From positions 124,001 to 188,000 of the forward strand of contig NZ_JACHCC010000007.1 of the NCBI RefSeq assembly GCF_014207135.1: a DNA stretch of 64,000 nucleotides, given 5' to 3'. Below, piece after piece: positions 28,334 through 36,906 of the stretch (the first letter of the stretch is position 1; each line of letters begins with the position of its first letter). Position numbers and translations under genes: made by a program. The notes beneath the pieces are model-generated. The model was not told the DNA's origin. It saw nothing but the letters and a program-made list of their open reading frames with translations, and did not search any database. The stretch comes from Pedobacter cryoconitis (GTDB lineage Bacteria; Bacteroidota; Bacteroidia; Sphingobacteriales; Sphingobacteriaceae).

Positions 28334-28861
28334 TTAGCAGCAGCCACTATCCGGGCTGCAGGTATTCCCGTCAGTCAGATTAAACATTTCTATTTTTAAT
28401 TTGGGAACTGTTCCGCAGCTTTCTCCCCTTCCGATTGCTTTACACTCACTTTTACCAGGATTCAGATCCACTATGAGGTCATCACCGGTTAAGTTCAGTT
28501 GGGTAGGGAATAATTGACGCATATCATATTGTTCATTTCCGAATTCAATTTTTACTACTGCCAGTGGATTTAAAGGCATAGATTGCTCCACGAGATTAAT
28601 AATCGATAGGGCTTTTTTTACCTGCATAGCGCGCGTACTGTCTTTTTTTTCAGGTTCCCATAGTTGAAGGATGACTTCTGTCCAGGTATTCATAACCCCA
28701 CCACAGTCTACAGAGGTAATAGGGGCTTGTTTAATCTCTGTCAGGTGATAGGAAGCATCTATCCGTTTATCATCTCCATACTGAAACTGTAAAAGCTGCT
28801 CCGGATGCTGTTCAAGGAATGATTTGAAAGTCTTCCAGTTGATTAATTCTGGTTTGTTCAT
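28334..28861 (-). CDS. DUF6428-family protein of the ars operon
   Basis: This 175-residue soluble protein belongs to a family found in Bacteroidota arsenic operons. The body is an alpha/beta domain of unknown role with conserved stretches such as DASYHLTEIKQAPITSVDCGG and WTEVILQLWEP. The C-terminus is rich in cysteine (NTCSPDSGCC), with another Cys pair upstream (SECKAIGRGESCG). These Cys could hold As(III), so a chaperone or sequestration role is plausible but not shown. It lies 12 bases upstream of arsC. A copy of the presumed ArsR operator precedes it. Confidence 0.82.
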   Translation of the reverse strand: MNKPELINWKTFKSFLEQHPEQLLQFQYGDDKRIDASYHLTEIKQAPITSVDCGGVMNTWTEVILQLWEPEKKDSTRAMQVKKALSIINLVEQSMPLNPLAVVKIEFGNEQYDMRQLFPTQLNLTGDDLIVDLNPGKSECKAIGRGESCGTVPKLKIEMFNLTDGNTCSPDSGCC

Positions 28862-28862
28862 A

Positions 28863-28887
28863 ATATTGCAATTTAACGATTGATTAG
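28863..28887. promoter_or_regulatory. Putative ArsR operator, internal copy
   Basis: ATATTGCAAT followed by ACGATT (core 28863-28881) matches the site upstream of arsR in 17 of 19 core bases. It lies in the 61-bp gap between arsR and the DUF6428 gene, directly before the DUF6428 start. It suggests a second arsenic-responsive promoter for the resistance genes. Confidence 0.6.
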
Positions 28888-28922
28888 GTTAATTTTTTTA
28901 GAGCCTGATGGTTGACGATCTA

Positions 28923-29252
28923 TTAACAACAGTTTTTTTGTGGGATATAAGCCGCAAAGAAGGCATTGAGCTGATTTTGCAATAGCTTCCAGTTTTCCGG
29001 ATGAATGCAATAGCAGACACTAACCCCTTCAATTGTTCCCTGGATCAGACCGGCATTTTTTAATTCTCTTAAATGTTGTGATATAGTAGCCTGGGCCAGT
29101 CCCAATTCATCTACCAGGTCACCACATATACAAGCATTTGCTTTGATAATGCTTTGCAGAATAGCAATCCGCGCCGGGTGGGCCATAGCTTTCAGTAAAG
29201 TGGCGATCTTGTTCTGCTCGGCAGTAAATATTTCAGTTTTTGTCAGTCCCAT
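28923..29252 (-). CDS. arsR: ArsR/SmtB-family repressor
   Basis: The 109-residue winged-helix protein has the ArsR core MAHPARIAILQSI, then ACICGDLVDELGLAQATISQHLRELKNAGLI, which is recognition helix plus wing. The Cys residues in NACICGDL occupy the place of the metalloid-binding ELCVC motif, and Cys at the C-terminus (QKNCC) may add ligands. Arsenite binding releases it from its operator. It heads the operon and has a likely operator immediately upstream at 29258-29282, so it probably represses itself. Confidence 0.92.
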   Translation of the reverse strand: MGLTKTEIFTAEQNKIATLLKAMAHPARIAILQSIIKANACICGDLVDELGLAQATISQHLRELKNAGLIQGTIEGVSVCYCIHPENWKLLQNQLNAFFAAYIPQKNCC

Positions 29253-29257
29253 AATAT

Positions 29258-29282
29258 ATATTGCAATATTACGATTAATATA
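29258..29282. promoter_or_regulatory. Putative ArsR operator upstream of arsR
   Basis: It contains the perfect 12-bp palindrome ATATTGCAATAT (29258-29269) followed by TACGATT. The site begins 6 bases upstream of the arsR start on the minus strand. The same core recurs in front of the DUF6428 gene, which supports it as the site recognised by ArsR. Confidence 0.65.
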
Positions 29283-29291
29283 GATATCTAG

Positions 29292-30245
29292 CTATATTTT
29301 TTGTTTTTTATTGAAAGAAAATCTTCTGGCAATTGTAAAACCCCAGCGATACTGCCCTTTTAGCCAGGAACTGGTGGTTTGTGAGATATACTGCATTTCT
29401 TCTATGGCTTGTGCATTGGTGAAATTCAGATGAAATACATGTCCGCCAGTTTCAATTTCCAGTCCGACATCTAATGGATTATAGAATTTTACGCCATTAA
29501 CCTGCTCCAGGTAAGCTTTGTCTGCCTGATTACGGAATGGAATAAAATAATCTACTACAATAGCCATTCGCTTACTGATTTTAGCTCTTCCGCCAAAGCC
29601 AAGGGCAAAGAGGTCATTCTGATCCCGGAATGCTGTGAAATTCCGGTGCAGATAACTCGGGGTAAGGCTAAAAGAGAAGTTTGAATTAAACTTCCTGGCG
29701 AGGATAACCTGACTGACATAATTCATCCGGTCACTGAACCGGCGATAGGCAGTTGCTGCTGCCGGATCATCGCTTGCACGGACTGCGGCGATTGTATTAC
29801 TTCCGAATAAAGTAACGGCAACGGGAATATAATCATCGGTTGTCTGTTCCAGTAACCGGTATTTAATATTTCCTTCATATAGCTGTTGCACATCTGTAGC
29901 ACCTTTTGCCCTGGCCAGGCCAATACTCAAACGGTCTGACAAACCGTATTCAAAACCTATCCTTACATCGGTTGCGTGATCCAGTCCGAAGAATTGTCTG
30001 ATGCCGCCGTTGCCGCCTGCAATATCTCCAAACCGATGATCTACTTTAAATTCCAGTTCGTTTTGATGAATAGTCTCATTGGTATGACCGTTAACTAATT
30101 TGATGTCTTTAAATGTTGCGGCTACTTTCTCATGAACGGGTTTGTTGTCTGCTAATTCTTTTTCTAATTCTTCCTGTCCGAAGCTGTGCAGTGTACTGAA
30201 AATGAGGAGGAGCAGAAGGAGTTTTTTGAATAATCTTGTTCTCAT
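29292..30245 (-). CDS. DUF5777-family outer-membrane beta-barrel protein
   Basis: The 317-residue protein has a signal peptide (LLLLLIFSTLHSFGQ). The rest alternates beta strands typical of an outer-membrane barrel, with family blocks such as QFFGLDHATDVRIGFEYGLSDRLSIGLAR, ARKFNSNFSFSLTPSYLHRN and ETGGHVFHLNFTNAQ. Function is unknown. Its start overlaps the YceI stop by four bases, so they are translationally coupled. The family is often found next to YceI and c-type cytochromes in this phylum, hinting at respiratory or redox stress at the envelope. Confidence 0.85.
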   Translation of the reverse strand: MRTRLFKKLLLLLLIFSTLHSFGQEELEKELADNKPVHEKVAATFKDIKLVNGHTNETIHQNELEFKVDHRFGDIAGGNGGIRQFFGLDHATDVRIGFEYGLSDRLSIGLARAKGATDVQQLYEGNIKYRLLEQTTDDYIPVAVTLFGSNTIAAVRASDDPAAATAYRRFSDRMNYVSQVILARKFNSNFSFSLTPSYLHRNFTAFRDQNDLFALGFGGRAKISKRMAIVVDYFIPFRNQADKAYLEQVNGVKFYNPLDVGLEIETGGHVFHLNFTNAQAIEEMQYISQTTSSWLKGQYRWGFTIARRFSFNKKQKI

Positions 30246-30802
30246 TTGGTTATGGTTTTCGTGGGTTGATAGACGGCTGATAATCGTACTTCTACGTATT
30301 CTGCGATATTTTTAAATACAAGGGATGGGATCTTAATCTGATAATCTTCAATTTTTATTTTAAACACAGATTTTGCAGTGACTACTCCATTGCTAATGAT
30401 CATGGCCACTCTGCAGGACCAGGGTTTAGTTACGCCGTGGATCTGGAGTGTACCTTCGACAGTAAGATTGTAATTCCCGTCCTTATTGAAGTCGAGCTCA
30501 TCGGTGATTCTTCCGCTGAATTTAGAAAATGGATAGCGGTCACTTTCCATGTAATCCTCGTTAAAATGTTCCTGCATAAGTTTCTTTTGAAACTGAAAGG
30601 AAGTATTGCTGACTTTGAAAATGATATTCCTGGTTTTGGGATCTATCACCGAACTGGCGGTATTGCTCTTTCCTTCTATATCTTCCATGACTGTACCCGA
30701 AAAGAAAGAGACAGTGGCATTTTTACTGCTTAAAATATATTGTGCGCGGGAGGGAAATGTAAATGAACAAATGAAAAGGAGAAGATACAGTGCTTTCTTC
30801 AT
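30242..30802 (-). CDS. YceI-family periplasmic protein
   Basis: The 186-residue protein has a signal peptide ending near SRAQ. The rest is a YceI-like lipocalin barrel: VSFFSGTVMEDIEG near the start, FSGRITDELDFNKDGNYNLTVEGTLQIHGVTKPW in the middle, and FKIKIEDYQIKIPS near the end. YceI proteins bind long-chain isoprenoids or lipids. Its place between a cytochrome c gene and a DUF5777 barrel suggests an envelope redox or quinone-related role, an inference from context. Confidence 0.88.
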   Translation of the reverse strand: MKKALYLLLFICSFTFPSRAQYILSSKNATVSFFSGTVMEDIEGKSNTASSVIDPKTRNIIFKVSNTSFQFQKKLMQEHFNEDYMESDRYPFSKFSGRITDELDFNKDGNYNLTVEGTLQIHGVTKPWSCRVAMIISNGVVTAKSVFKIKIEDYQIKIPSLVFKNIAEYVEVRLSAVYQPTKTITK

Positions 30803-30839
30803 AGGTTTTGGTTTTGAATGGTAACTGTTTTTGTTTGTT

Positions 30840-31196
30840 TTACTGAGACATTCCAGAGTCGAACCAGGTCTGTAAAGATTGTAGGTCTGCAGCAGAGAGG
30901 CTTCCGCCCAATGGCATCGTTTTACTGACTAAAACAGCTTGTTTAATCTTGTCAGCATTAGCTGTTACAGAACTGTAGCCATTAAAACTCCAGGCTGAGG
31001 CGCCACCTCTGCCCGGTGCATGACAGCCTGCACATCTGGACTGAAGCAAACCTTGTACAAAACCTGTATAGGTAACCTGTGTACCGGGATTGACCGGTAC
31101 AACAGGTTTAAGTTCTTCAGCTTGTTTTTTTGAACAGGCAGCCAATAAAAGCACGCTTATCGCTATAGCGATAAAATGATTTACATATTTTGACAT
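30840..31196 (-). CDS. Small c-type cytochrome lipoprotein
   Basis: The 118-residue protein has a lipobox in VLLLAACSKKQ and a single haem-binding CxxCH (CAGCH) after a hydrophobic helix, then PLGGSLSAADLQSLQTWFDSGMSQ. A Met in TMPLGG could be the distal haem ligand, as in class I cytochromes. It is anchored in the periplasm or at the outer membrane and can carry one electron. It lies 9 bases after the secreted-repeat lipoprotein gene and 37 bases before yceI. Confidence 0.87.
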   Translation of the reverse strand: MSKYVNHFIAIAISVLLLAACSKKQAEELKPVVPVNPGTQVTYTGFVQGLLQSRCAGCHAPGRGGASAWSFNGYSSVTANADKIKQAVLVSKTMPLGGSLSAADLQSLQTWFDSGMSQ

Positions 31197-31205
31197 ATCA
31201 GGATC

Positions 31206-32078
31206 TTAAGGGGTTAATGCAATAGTGTTCACGGTTAGTATAGGCCATAAACCAGAATTTATACTGACTCCTTTGGTATCACCACGTTTGGCATCAGGAC
31301 CAAAATAATATAAGGGATGGCCTTTGTAGGTGAGTTGTTTTTTACCCGCCGAAGTAATCTGCATCATCATGTCTTTTTTAAGAACAGATGGTACATTCAG
31401 AATATCTGATTCGTAAATCGGCCAGGTACTGTTGTTGCTTAAGTCTGCTTTAGTGTAAGTATTGAGATTATACGTATCGGGTTTGAAAGCATATAAAGTT
31501 CTGCCCGAGGCATCGGTTAAATATTGTGTGATTCCTGTGCCCAATTTTTCGTCACTGGTGTAGTTCTGACCATCCAGGCCCACTAACTGATAGTTGGCCA
31601 GCATGACTGAATAATCCGGTTTGGCAACAAACCATGTTCCGCCCGAACCATCTCCATTCACATCAGATTTGTTGGTGTCGCCCGAAAAATAATATAAAGG
31701 CCATCCTTTATAGGCAGTTTGTTTGCTGCCATCTGCACGGGTAATCGTGCTGATATCAGTTGCGGTAATTCCTGTTGGAGCAGTTTGGTTCCCGGCATAG
31801 TATGGCATCCAGGTTATTGCACAAGCTCCGGTACAGCCTGAGGAGCCATTGGCATCAATAGAGAAAAAATAGAGTGTTTTTCCATTGGCATCGGTAAGGA
31901 TACTGCCAAAAGTAGCATTGGTGGTCAACTGAAGATTAGAACTTGCCACAGGAGGAGTAACAGGATTTCCGTAAGGATTATCAGGAGACATCGTGTCATT
32001 TTTTTTCGAACAGGCTGATAGAAAAAACAATGTAGCCAAGCTGCAAAGGGCCAGACATTTTTTTAGAGATAGGACCAT
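31206..32078 (-). CDS. Lipoprotein with secreted repeats (PF03640 type)
   Basis: The 290-residue protein has a lipobox in FLSACSKKN. It carries repeats of the family often called 'secreted repeat of unknown function': SILTDANGKTLYFFSIDANGSSGCTGACAITWMPYY, YLTDASGRTLYAFKPD, and KGHPLYYFGPD/KGWPLYYFSGD with TKGV or DVNGDGSGGTW after them. Each unit has the DxxGxTLYxF core. The CTGAC stretch could hold a disulfide. Function is unknown. It is the first gene of the four-gene envelope operon and diverges from the ECF sigma gene. Confidence 0.83.
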   Translation of the reverse strand: MVLSLKKCLALCSLATLFFLSACSKKNDTMSPDNPYGNPVTPPVASSNLQLTTNATFGSILTDANGKTLYFFSIDANGSSGCTGACAITWMPYYAGNQTAPTGITATDISTITRADGSKQTAYKGWPLYYFSGDTNKSDVNGDGSGGTWFVAKPDYSVMLANYQLVGLDGQNYTSDEKLGTGITQYLTDASGRTLYAFKPDTYNLNTYTKADLSNNSTWPIYESDILNVPSVLKKDMMMQITSAGKKQLTYKGHPLYYFGPDAKRGDTKGVSINSGLWPILTVNTIALTP

Positions 32079-32300
32079 CGTATTTACGGTTAAAGGTGAT
32101 AAGTATTTTTAATTATTGAGGTTACGGTACCGTGTTAAGAAAGGTTGCTTGTGATATTGATAAAATATTTTAATTAAAAAATAATGCGCTGTTTTACAGC
32201 TTTTTATGGTCTAAATAAAATTTTCTTGCTAGGTTTGGCAACCTATTGAACGGTCTCTCCGTATAGGGGGTAAATGACGCAGGTTAAATTATAAGAACAG

Positions 32301-32906
32301 GTGCAAAGTATTATTAACGGGTGCATCAAAAAAGACAGGTCTAGTCAGTACTTACTCTATAAAGAATTTTATAGTTATTGCCTTGCTATATGCCGCCGGT
32401 ATTCCTTAAATGATGACGATGCTGCCGAAGTTCTAAATGATGGTTTCCTGAAGGTCTTCACCTATATCGGGAAATACGATCTGACGAAGCCATTTAAACC
32501 GTGGATTGCACGCATTATTACGAATACTGCGATTGATCATTACCGGATGAACTTGAAATTTTCTGATCATGACGATGTCAGCGAACATGAGGATATCGGC
32601 CATGGCGCAGCAATTTATGATCATCTGGCCTATAAAGATCTGCTGATCCTGATCCAGACGCTTTCTCCCGCCTATCGTACTGTATTTAATTTATATGCGA
32701 TTGACGGCTATTCACATGAAGAGATAGCTGGTCTTTTAAAAATATCAGCTGGTACTTCTAAATCCAATTTATTTAAGGCAAGACAACATTTAAGAGAAAA
32801 ACTCAAGGTTTTAAATATGAACCAACCTCCTGATAGCCAGCAGGAGAAGGAAAACCTGGGTGTCAATAAAGAAATGGCAATAAAACAGATAAATACTGAT
32901 GAATAG
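32301..32906 (+). CDS. ECF-type RNA polymerase sigma factor
   Basis: The 201-residue protein has sigma region 2 (SQYLLYKEFYSYCLAICRRYSLNDDDAAEVLNDGFLKVFTYIGKYD) and region 4 (LIQTLSPAYRTVFNLYAIDGYSHEEIAGLLKISAGTSKSNLFKARQ). It starts at GTG: the codon three triplets upstream in frame is TAA, so no earlier start is possible. The next gene overlaps by 8 bases and is probably its membrane partner. It diverges from the cytochrome/YceI operon across a 222-base gap, so that operon is a natural candidate target. Confidence 0.9.
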   Translation: MQSIINGCIKKDRSSQYLLYKEFYSYCLAICRRYSLNDDDAAEVLNDGFLKVFTYIGKYDLTKPFKPWIARIITNTAIDHYRMNLKFSDHDDVSEHEDIGHGAAIYDHLAYKDLLILIQTLSPAYRTVFNLYAIDGYSHEEIAGLLKISAGTSKSNLFKARQHLREKLKVLNMNQPPDSQQEKENLGVNKEMAIKQINTDE

Positions 32907-34164
32907 AGATAATGATATAGATCAGCTATTTAGAGATAAGTTAAGTGATCCGGAGATCCCATTCAATGAAATGGACTGGAAACAAATGGAGGCTAAACTT
33001 GATCAGCAGCAAAAGAAAAGACTTGTTCCGGTGTGGCTATACGGGGCAGGAGGGATTGCGGCTGCATTGATAATTTCATTGTACTGGATTCTGGTAAATC
33101 CTGTCAGTGTCGATAAACGGGTTATCAAAGATACTTTGACAAATAAAAAGCCAGGACAACAGTCGGTTATCCCTTTTTCAGTACCTGATTCACTAAACCC
33201 TGCCGCCGATTCCTCACAGCTGCAGCCGGACCTAAAAAATGGGGATATGCTGGCTGGAAATAGAGCGCAACCGGTTATGAATAATATTGCCAGAACAGAA
33301 AGCCAGCTATTGGAGGAATGGTCAGGACAACCTGTATGGAGTGTGCCTTCTCCGCTTCAGGTGAAAATGGGGACGTTGCAGACTATCAAGGTCCATCCTT
33401 TTGTTTCTCCCGAAACCGATAGCTCCAGATTAGCTGAAAAAGCAAATGCGCTGGCGCATAGTAAAGATCCGGCAGGAAGAATTGACGCTGTTGAAATTGC
33501 AAGATCTGTGAAGCAAAAGATGGAGAATGCCTTACAGCAGAATCATGAGGTGATTGTCAGTGCGATGGCTGCGCCTGATCTGTCTTTTGCAAAATCGAGC
33601 AAACCGTCTAAGGTAAGTTCTAATGTAGGGATGCTGGCTACCTACGCTTTTGGCTCTAAAATCAGTGTGACTTCGGGGGCAATCTATTCAAGGAAGTTTT
33701 ATAATAGTGGAGGAACAGCACCTCAGAGCAATAATTATAGCCCAGGAGCAGACTGGCAGGTTAACGCAGATTGTAATGTGCTGGATATTCCGCTGAATGT
33801 AAATTATAAGATTTTCAGTCAGAAAAAATTGGCGATAAGTCTGAATACGGGGTTATCCAGTTATTTTATGCTGAAAGAAAAGTATCAGTTTATCACAGGA
33901 CAGCCGGGACCGTCACAGCAGGTTTCAACGCTGGAGATTAATAACCAGAACCAGCATCTTTTTGGTATAGCCAATGTTTCTATAAGTTTTGATCATCAGA
34001 TAAGCCCTTCGGTGAGTATAGGGGTGCAGCCTTTTGCTAAATTACCATTAACAGGAATCGGTTATGGTAAAGCCGATCTGAAGTCGGCAGGAGTATCGTT
34101 CTCTTTGAATATTGGTTTGTTTCCTGCTAAAAAACCAGGTAAATATGCAGCTGTTCAATATTAA
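32899..34164 (+). CDS. Membrane-anchored sigma-factor partner with C-terminal barrel-like region
   Basis: The 421-residue protein has a short cytoplasmic N-terminus (DQLFRDKLSDPEIPFNEMDWKQMEAKLD), one transmembrane helix (GAGGIAAALIISLYWILV, about 50-67), a long low-complexity periplasmic linker, and a C-terminal strand-rich domain (VGMLATYAFGSKISVTSGAIYSRK...SVSIGVQPFAKLPLTG) like an outer-membrane barrel. This layout is common for genes that follow ECF sigma factors in Bacteroidota, where the N-terminus is thought to bind the sigma factor. It overlaps the sigma gene by 8 bases. The barrel assignment is tentative. Confidence 0.72.
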   Translation: MNRDNDIDQLFRDKLSDPEIPFNEMDWKQMEAKLDQQQKKRLVPVWLYGAGGIAAALIISLYWILVNPVSVDKRVIKDTLTNKKPGQQSVIPFSVPDSLNPAADSSQLQPDLKNGDMLAGNRAQPVMNNIARTESQLLEEWSGQPVWSVPSPLQVKMGTLQTIKVHPFVSPETDSSRLAEKANALAHSKDPAGRIDAVEIARSVKQKMENALQQNHEVIVSAMAAPDLSFAKSSKPSKVSSNVGMLATYAFGSKISVTSGAIYSRKFYNSGGTAPQSNNYSPGADWQVNADCNVLDIPLNVNYKIFSQKKLAISLNTGLSSYFMLKEKYQFITGQPGPSQQVSTLEINNQNQHLFGIANVSISFDHQISPSVSIGVQPFAKLPLTGIGYGKADLKSAGVSFSLNIGLFPAKKPGKYAAVQY

Positions 34165-34178
34165 ACAGCTGCATATTA
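34142..34178. terminator. Hairpin between convergent genes, overlapping a stop codon
   Basis: A perfect 14-bp stem (AATATGCAGCTGTT at 34142-34155 with AACAGCTGCATATT at 34164-34177) and an 8-base loop spans the last codons of the 421-residue gene. It faces the end of the metallophosphatase gene at 34182. The T-runs are weak on both sides, so it is probably a modest bidirectional terminator. Confidence 0.55.
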
Positions 34179-34181
34179 AAT

Positions 34182-35096
34182 TTATATGGTCGTAGTGATA
34201 TAGGTATTCTCCAGAGTGCCGTCATCATATAATTTGATAATTGCATATCCGGGAGGGGTTTCCTGATAATAATAAGGCTTAGCCGATTTTTCATCGCCTT
34301 TGCCCCACCAGAAGCCACTCATTGCTCCGTTACAATAGTACTCGACACCATTATACCAGGCTCTGTCCAGTAAATGCTGATGTCCGCTCAGGCATACTTT
34401 AACTTTATCTTTGTACTTATAAAACAACTTTTTCAACTCTTTATGATCCCCATGCTGTCCGCCTTCCCAGCTACTGGTTACTGTCAGTACCGGGTAATGT
34501 GACATCAGCAGTACCAGGGTACCTGGCGCCAGTTGCTCTAATTCATTTTCCAGCCATTTAAACTGCTCTTCGTCTAATGAGGTATTTTTATTATTCCCGT
34601 CCAGTATAATAAAATGCCATCCTTTTTTAGAAAAGCTATAATAACGGTTAGGGATTTTCAATCTTTTAACCACGTAATCTTTACCGTACATCTCGTCCTG
34701 CTTTGAAGGGGCAGCCCACCAGGTATCATGATTACCTATGCAACTGTGTAACTCATAACCTGAAATCTGGCTGATACATTTATCCCAGACTCTCCACTGA
34801 TCGATTACTTCTTCTCTTTTGACATGATCGTAATCTGCCGCATGAATGCTATCTCCTCCGTTGAGAAAGAAATCAACTTTTAGTTTTTTAATATCCTGAA
34901 GACATTTTTCAAATCTTTGTTCGGCATCTTCAAAATGACGGATATGTACATCAGTAATATGCGCAACTGTTAAAACCAGTTTCTTTTTAGATGAATGGGA
35001 TGTTTCGGCCGGAGCTGTAGCTGCATGACCTATTTCTCCCAGGGCCAGGGCCACAGTAGCAAGGGGTATTGCTTTTAATAAACTTCTTCTTTTCAT
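34182..35096 (-). CDS. Tat-exported metallophosphoesterase of a SusC/D locus
   Basis: The 304-residue protein begins MKRRSLLKAIPLATVALALG, a twin-arginine type signal. The calcineurin-like phosphoesterase motifs are all present: DVHIRH, GGDSIH, GNHDTWW, SHYP and GHQH. It hydrolyses phosphomono- or diesters in the periplasm, using a two-metal centre. It is the last gene of the ECF-FecR-SusC-SusD cluster, 11 bases after susD, so the imported substrate may be phosphorylated, for example a phosphoglycan, nucleotide or teichoic-acid-like compound. That is an inference from its position. Confidence 0.87.
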   Translation of the reverse strand: MKRRSLLKAIPLATVALALGEIGHAATAPAETSHSSKKKLVLTVAHITDVHIRHFEDAEQRFEKCLQDIKKLKVDFFLNGGDSIHAADYDHVKREEVIDQWRVWDKCISQISGYELHSCIGNHDTWWAAPSKQDEMYGKDYVVKRLKIPNRYYSFSKKGWHFIILDGNNKNTSLDEEQFKWLENELEQLAPGTLVLLMSHYPVLTVTSSWEGGQHGDHKELKKLFYKYKDKVKVCLSGHQHLLDRAWYNGVEYYCNGAMSGFWWGKGDEKSAKPYYYQETPPGYAIIKLYDDGTLENTYITTTI

Positions 35097-35107
35097 TGCT
35101 TTATATT

Positions 35108-36901
35108 TTACCAGCCAGTAGGCTGAGTCAGTTTTGGATTAAGTATGATTTGCTGAAAAGGGATTGGGAAATAGTAATATTTAGGTTCTATAAAAGATCT
35201 CGGTGTATTGATGTTTTCCGGGAACATGACAAAACCTGAAGTTGTATTACTTAAATAAAAACTATTGTCACTCAGATAGTAAAGGACCAGTTTAGTACGT
35301 ACTGCATCTGGAAGGTTTGCGATCGGAGCAGTCTGATCAGGTGATTGTAAAATAGCAATGTCTTCTACTCCATCGCCCGTAACATCAAAAGCCCCCAGTT
35401 TCGGTACATACATTCCCTGTGTCGGTCTTTCCAGTAATTTACCAGCTTTCCATCTTAGTAAATCGGCATATCTGAAACCTTCACAGGCAAGCTCTACATT
35501 TCGTTCCCGGCGGATCTCCAGTAAGACGCCTTTGCTGCTGATCTGGGGATACATATTCATTAATACCGGATCGGGATTTGTATTCGCTGTTCCGATGTTT
35601 AAAGGAGATACGCCAGCACGGTTACGCAATAGGTTTATAGTTTGATCAATATCGCTTTGCGTGATGGTACCTTGCTCAGCTTTTGCTTCTGCATTAATCA
35701 ATAGGATCTCGGCATAACGGATAATAGGCAAATCAGTAAACTCGGTATATACTTTGGCTACAGGGTCAATCGCATAAAACTTAATTTGCGGATACCCGCC
35801 AAAGGTTGGCCTGATTTTATTTGGTATCCCTAGTGTAGTAGAAAACCCCGGAGGCATAATCGTCGTTGCCATCCTCGGATCACGGTTCTTGAAAATCTCG
35901 ACATACGGTTTCGTATCCCAGCCAGGGCTGGAAGTAAATGGTGTTCCATCTGTCATCAGATAGGTATCAGCCATAGATTTGCTGATTGACCATTGCCAGT
36001 CAAAAACATAGTGTGTACTATTAGAATGATTGAGTGCCTGACTATTGTTCTGATAAAAGATCATCTCCTTATTTGTACTCAGATCGGTACTGGTAAATAA
36101 TTTTTGATAATCAACTCCTTTTAGACCAGTGTTATAGATGGAAAAACCTGCGCCCATAATTTCCTGAGAGGCAGAAACAGCTCTGTCGAGGAAGGCACCG
36201 GCGCTACTTTGTAAGCCTAGTTCGTCATGATATTTTCTGAAAGTACCTTCGTAAAGACAGAAACGGGCAAGCAGAGACAGGGAAGCCCATTTGGTAATCC
36301 TTGTGTTCGTACCAGCAGCTTTTACGTTTTTTGCTGCATATTCAAAATCTGCCCGGATGGAATCGGCAACAAGGGTACGCGGATCTTTCGCCTTATATAA
36401 TGCAGCCTCATCATTCGCATCCAGTACAGTGGTATAATAGGGAACATCTCCGTATCTTTTCAGCATCTCAAAATAGAAGATACCTCTGTAAAAACGGGCG
36501 ATACCTATGAAATGATTAATTGTGGCCTGATCACCCTGTACATTCTGCAGGTTGTTTAGCATGTAATTGATTCTGCGCAGGTTCCTCCAATCCCAGGAAA
36601 GCACAGAAACATTGACTGGTGTAAGTTTTCCCCTGATCATATTGTCTGCTTCGCTGCCACCCAGATTGACAGAGATGTTATCAGAAAATAAATCATTTGT
36701 TCCAGGCCCTAATGAAGTCATACCTGTCATCTCATAAAACCCATTACTATAGGTTTCCAGATCTGTGGTAGTCTTGAAAAAATCTTTAGGATTAATTGAG
36801 GTTTGCGGGGTCCTGTCCAGGAAGTCTTTCTTGCAACCGGTAAACAGTAAGCTGATTGCGATAAGGGCAATAAACAGTGAATGGTAATATCTTGTAGTCA
36901 T
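35108..36901 (-). CDS. RagB/SusD-family lipoprotein (FecR-controlled locus)
   Basis: The 597-residue protein has a lipobox in LLFTGCKKDFLDRTPQTSI. SusD features include RFYRGIFYFEMLKRYGDVPYYTTVLD, RYAEILLINAEAKAEQG and LLEIRRERNVELACEGFRYADLLRWKAGKLLERP. It is the substrate-binding lid of the SusC transporter encoded 5 bases upstream. The C-terminus PIPFQQIILNPKLTQPTGW is typical of the family. The following gene is a phosphatase, not a glycosidase, which suggests an unusual substrate. Confidence 0.93.
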   Translation of the reverse strand: MTTRYYHSLFIALIAISLLFTGCKKDFLDRTPQTSINPKDFFKTTTDLETYSNGFYEMTGMTSLGPGTNDLFSDNISVNLGGSEADNMIRGKLTPVNVSVLSWDWRNLRRINYMLNNLQNVQGDQATINHFIGIARFYRGIFYFEMLKRYGDVPYYTTVLDANDEAALYKAKDPRTLVADSIRADFEYAAKNVKAAGTNTRITKWASLSLLARFCLYEGTFRKYHDELGLQSSAGAFLDRAVSASQEIMGAGFSIYNTGLKGVDYQKLFTSTDLSTNKEMIFYQNNSQALNHSNSTHYVFDWQWSISKSMADTYLMTDGTPFTSSPGWDTKPYVEIFKNRDPRMATTIMPPGFSTTLGIPNKIRPTFGGYPQIKFYAIDPVAKVYTEFTDLPIIRYAEILLINAEAKAEQGTITQSDIDQTINLLRNRAGVSPLNIGTANTNPDPVLMNMYPQISSKGVLLEIRRERNVELACEGFRYADLLRWKAGKLLERPTQGMYVPKLGAFDVTGDGVEDIAILQSPDQTAPIANLPDAVRTKLVLYYLSDNSFYLSNTTSGFVMFPENINTPRSFIEPKYYYFPIPFQQIILNPKLTQPTGW

Positions 36902-36906
36902 GTGAA

